From assembly GCA_030625995.1 (NCBI GenBank), contig DAOUPU010000148.1:1-6385 (forward strand): 6,385 bases of DNA, written 5' to 3'. Positions 5,009 to 6,385 of the stretch are shown in pieces. Each line of letters starts with the position of its first letter. Positions within the stretch are counted from its first letter, which is position 1. This DNA comes from Flavobacteriaceae bacterium (GTDB lineage Bacteria; Bacteroidota; Bacteroidia; Flavobacteriales; Flavobacteriaceae). Under the pieces are notes generated by a model. It had not been told where the DNA came from, ran no database searches, and saw only the letters and a list, made by a program, of their open reading frames with translations. A program made the translations under genes and the position numbers.

Positions 5009-6247
5009 ATGAAAACAATTTTCGATATAGATACATGGCAGGAAATTTACGGAGTACTTCGTAAAAATGTGACACGTACCATTATTACTATTATTGGTGT
5101 GATGTGGGGTATTTTTATCTTGGTAGCATTGTTAGGTGCAGCGAAAGGATTTGAAAATAAATTTCAAAAACAAATTGGTGATTTGGCAACCAACAGTGTT
5201 TTTGTATGGGGACAATCTACCGGTATGCCATTTGACGGATTTCAGGAGGGAAGACCCATGAGGTTAAAATTATCAGATGCTGAAATTATTAAAGAACATG
5301 TCAAAGGAATCGAACATGTAGTTCCTAGAAATCAAAATCAACAAAATGTTCTGCGGAAATTTCAGGATGGGAGATATAATATTGCCGGAGATTACCCATT
5401 ATTAGATAAAGTTGCCAAAAAGAACCTGATGTATGGAAGATTTCTCAATGATCAGGATATAAAGCTGAATAGAAAAGTAGCGGTAATCTCTCAGGATGTT
5501 TATGAGGATATATTTGAAAAAGATGAATTTCCAATTGGAGAATTAATAGAAATTGGTGAGATTAATTATAAAGTTGTCGGTGTTTTTGAAAGAACAGATA
5601 TAAACATGGGACCTCGAGATGATATACATGTACCATTTACTACTTTTCAAAAAGTCTTTAATCAAGGAAATAATATTGGTTGGATGATGATCACAGGAAA
5701 ACCGGATGCTAATATTACTCAGATTGAGGCAGATGTGAAATTGCAATTGAAAAATTTGCATAATGTACACCCGGAAGATAGTAGAGCTTTTGGAAGTTTT
5801 AATTTGGGTGAAAGATTTGAGCAAGTAACGGGTTTTTTAACCGGTATGCAATTCCTTACCGTATTTGTTGGATTGGCTACGCTGTTGGCAGGTGTATTTG
5901 CAATCGGTAATATTTTACTTATCACTGTAAAAGAGCGAACTAAGGAAATAGGAATAAGAAGAGCATTGGGTGCCAGACCCTGGGAAATTAAATCGCAAAT
6001 TATTCTTGAGTCAGTTGTTCTATCTCTCTTTGCAGGGATCTTAGGAATTATTGGAGGTGGTGCTGTACTATTCTTACTGAATACCATGTCTAGCGGACCC
6101 GATGCGGTACTATTAAATTCTTCCGTAGATATTTACATCGTTCTATTGGCTTTGTTAACACTTGTAGTCTTGGGTACCTTAATTGGATTGATACCGGCAA
6201 ACAGAGCCACTAAAATTAAACCGATAGAAGCTTTGAGAGAAGAATAA
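5009..6247 (+). CDS. FtsX/MacB-type ABC permease (second of two)
   Basis: This 412-residue paralogue of the preceding permease has helix 1 at about 22-46, a periplasmic core-like domain to about residue 275, and helices at about 280-306, 331-358 and 374-396. The coupling segment Glu-Arg-Thr-Lys-Glu-Ile-Gly-Ile-Arg-Arg-Ala-Leu-Gly-Ala is at 309-322, exactly the position seen in its partner, and Pro-Ala-Asn-Arg-Ala-Thr-Lys-Ile-Lys-Pro-Ile-Glu-Ala-Leu lies at 396-409. Both periplasmic domains keep a Gly-(Tyr/Phe)-Gln-x-Gly-Arg segment near residue 80, but are otherwise well diverged, so this is an old duplication and a heterodimer is likely. The start at 5009 follows AGGAA at 5001-5005, only three bases away, a weak ribosome site. 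A 54-base gap without a terminator separates it from the first permease. Confidence 0.93.
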   Translation: MKTIFDIDTWQEIYGVLRKNVTRTIITIIGVMWGIFILVALLGAAKGFENKFQKQIGDLATNSVFVWGQSTGMPFDGFQEGRPMRLKLSDAEIIKEHVKGIEHVVPRNQNQQNVLRKFQDGRYNIAGDYPLLDKVAKKNLMYGRFLNDQDIKLNRKVAVISQDVYEDIFEKDEFPIGELIEIGEINYKVVGVFERTDINMGPRDDIHVPFTTFQKVFNQGNNIGWMMITGKPDANITQIEADVKLQLKNLHNVHPEDSRAFGSFNLGERFEQVTGFLTGMQFLTVFVGLATLLAGVFAIGNILLITVKERTKEIGIRRALGARPWEIKSQIILESVVLSLFAGILGIIGGGAVLFLLNTMSSGPDAVLLNSSVDIYIVLLALLTLVVLGTLIGLIPANRATKIKPIEALREE

Positions 6248-6295
6248 AATTAATCATATATAACCATTAAAACACTTGGATAAATCAATAGTAAG

Positions 6296-6385
6296 ATGAA
6301 GAAAACAATAATATTTTCAATAATAGGTATCGCTTTTATAGCTGTATTAGTGATGTTTGCTAAGAAAAATAAGCAAAAGAACGAA
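6296..6385 (+). CDS. N-terminus of a probable MacA/HlyD-type membrane fusion protein (cut by window end)
   Basis: The frame from ATG 6296 runs open to the last base, giving 30 residues. They are Met-Lys-Lys-Thr, a single hydrophobic helix of about 18 residues (Ile5 to Ala23), then a strongly basic Lys/Asn/Gln stretch. This is the look of the uncleaved inner-membrane anchor of periplasmic adaptor proteins, which in Bacteroidota often sit next to separate MacB-type ATPase and permease genes. The 48-base gap after the second permease has no terminator, so it probably belongs to the same operon. The identity rests mainly on context, as no lipoyl or barrel domain lies inside the window. Another anchored or exported protein remains possible. 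Confidence 0.6.
   Translation, partial: MKKTIIFSIIGIAFIAVLVMFAKKNKQKNE

Noticed and set aside
5543..6087. Two overlapping - strand frames (5543-5824 and 5719-6087) within the second permease
   Set aside because: They are antisense to a well-supported membrane protein whose own motifs explain the sequence; their composition is the mirror of its codons.
1..6385. CRISPR array, tRNA or rRNA genes, phage genes or a toxin-antitoxin pair
   Set aside because: No regularly spaced repeats, cloverleaf sequences, rRNA signatures or matching small gene pairs are visible.

Overview
The window reads as ordinary chromosomal DNA from an AT-rich member of the Bacteroidota, most likely Flavobacteriia or a close relative. 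The grounds are the low G+C content, A-rich leaders with little Shine-Dalgarno signal, a promoter-like TTTG / TAnnTTTG pair, signal peptides ending in Ala-Gln, and the protein families present (DUF2911, DCC-type oxidoreductase, a split MacB-type exporter). The genus cannot be named from this sequence.

Layout. Bases 1-141 are the 3' end of an unidentified, probably exported protein. Two DUF2911 paralogues follow on the + strand (174-743 and 1711-2280). They are about 70% identical in their mature parts and are separated by an unusually long gene-free stretch of 967 bases. That stretch holds a good intrinsic terminator (893-931), a more G+C-rich patch with competing inverted repeats (about 968-1062), a weaker terminator-like hairpin (1228-1297), a promoter candidate (1456-1484) and a leader inverted repeat (1575-1623). 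Both DUF2911 genes are trailed by a similar A7-GGG-AAA-GGG tract and then a hairpin with an AATAGG/CCTATT stem base, which suggests that the duplication included the 3' flank.

A perfect 14-bp hairpin (2507-2538) lies between the second DUF2911 gene and a convergent minus-strand gene for a DCC-family (DUF393) thiol-disulfide oxidoreductase (2524-2931). The stop codon of the DCC gene lies inside the hairpin.

Divergent from the DCC gene, after a 94-base spacer with an 8-bp dyad, is a compact + strand cluster: a MacB/LolD-type ABC ATPase (3026-3718), two different FtsX/MacB-type permeases (3722-4954 and 5009-6247), and the start of a gene that looks like a membrane fusion protein (6296 to the window end). 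Together these would form a tripartite export system: an ATPase dimer driving a permease heterodimer coupled to a periplasmic adaptor. An outer-membrane partner is not visible here. The substrate cannot be deduced.

I found no mobile element, CRISPR array, tRNA or rRNA, and no clearly new biological system. The most interesting parts are the DUF2911 duplication with its altered signature motif and shared 3' module, and the long structured intergenic region between the copies.
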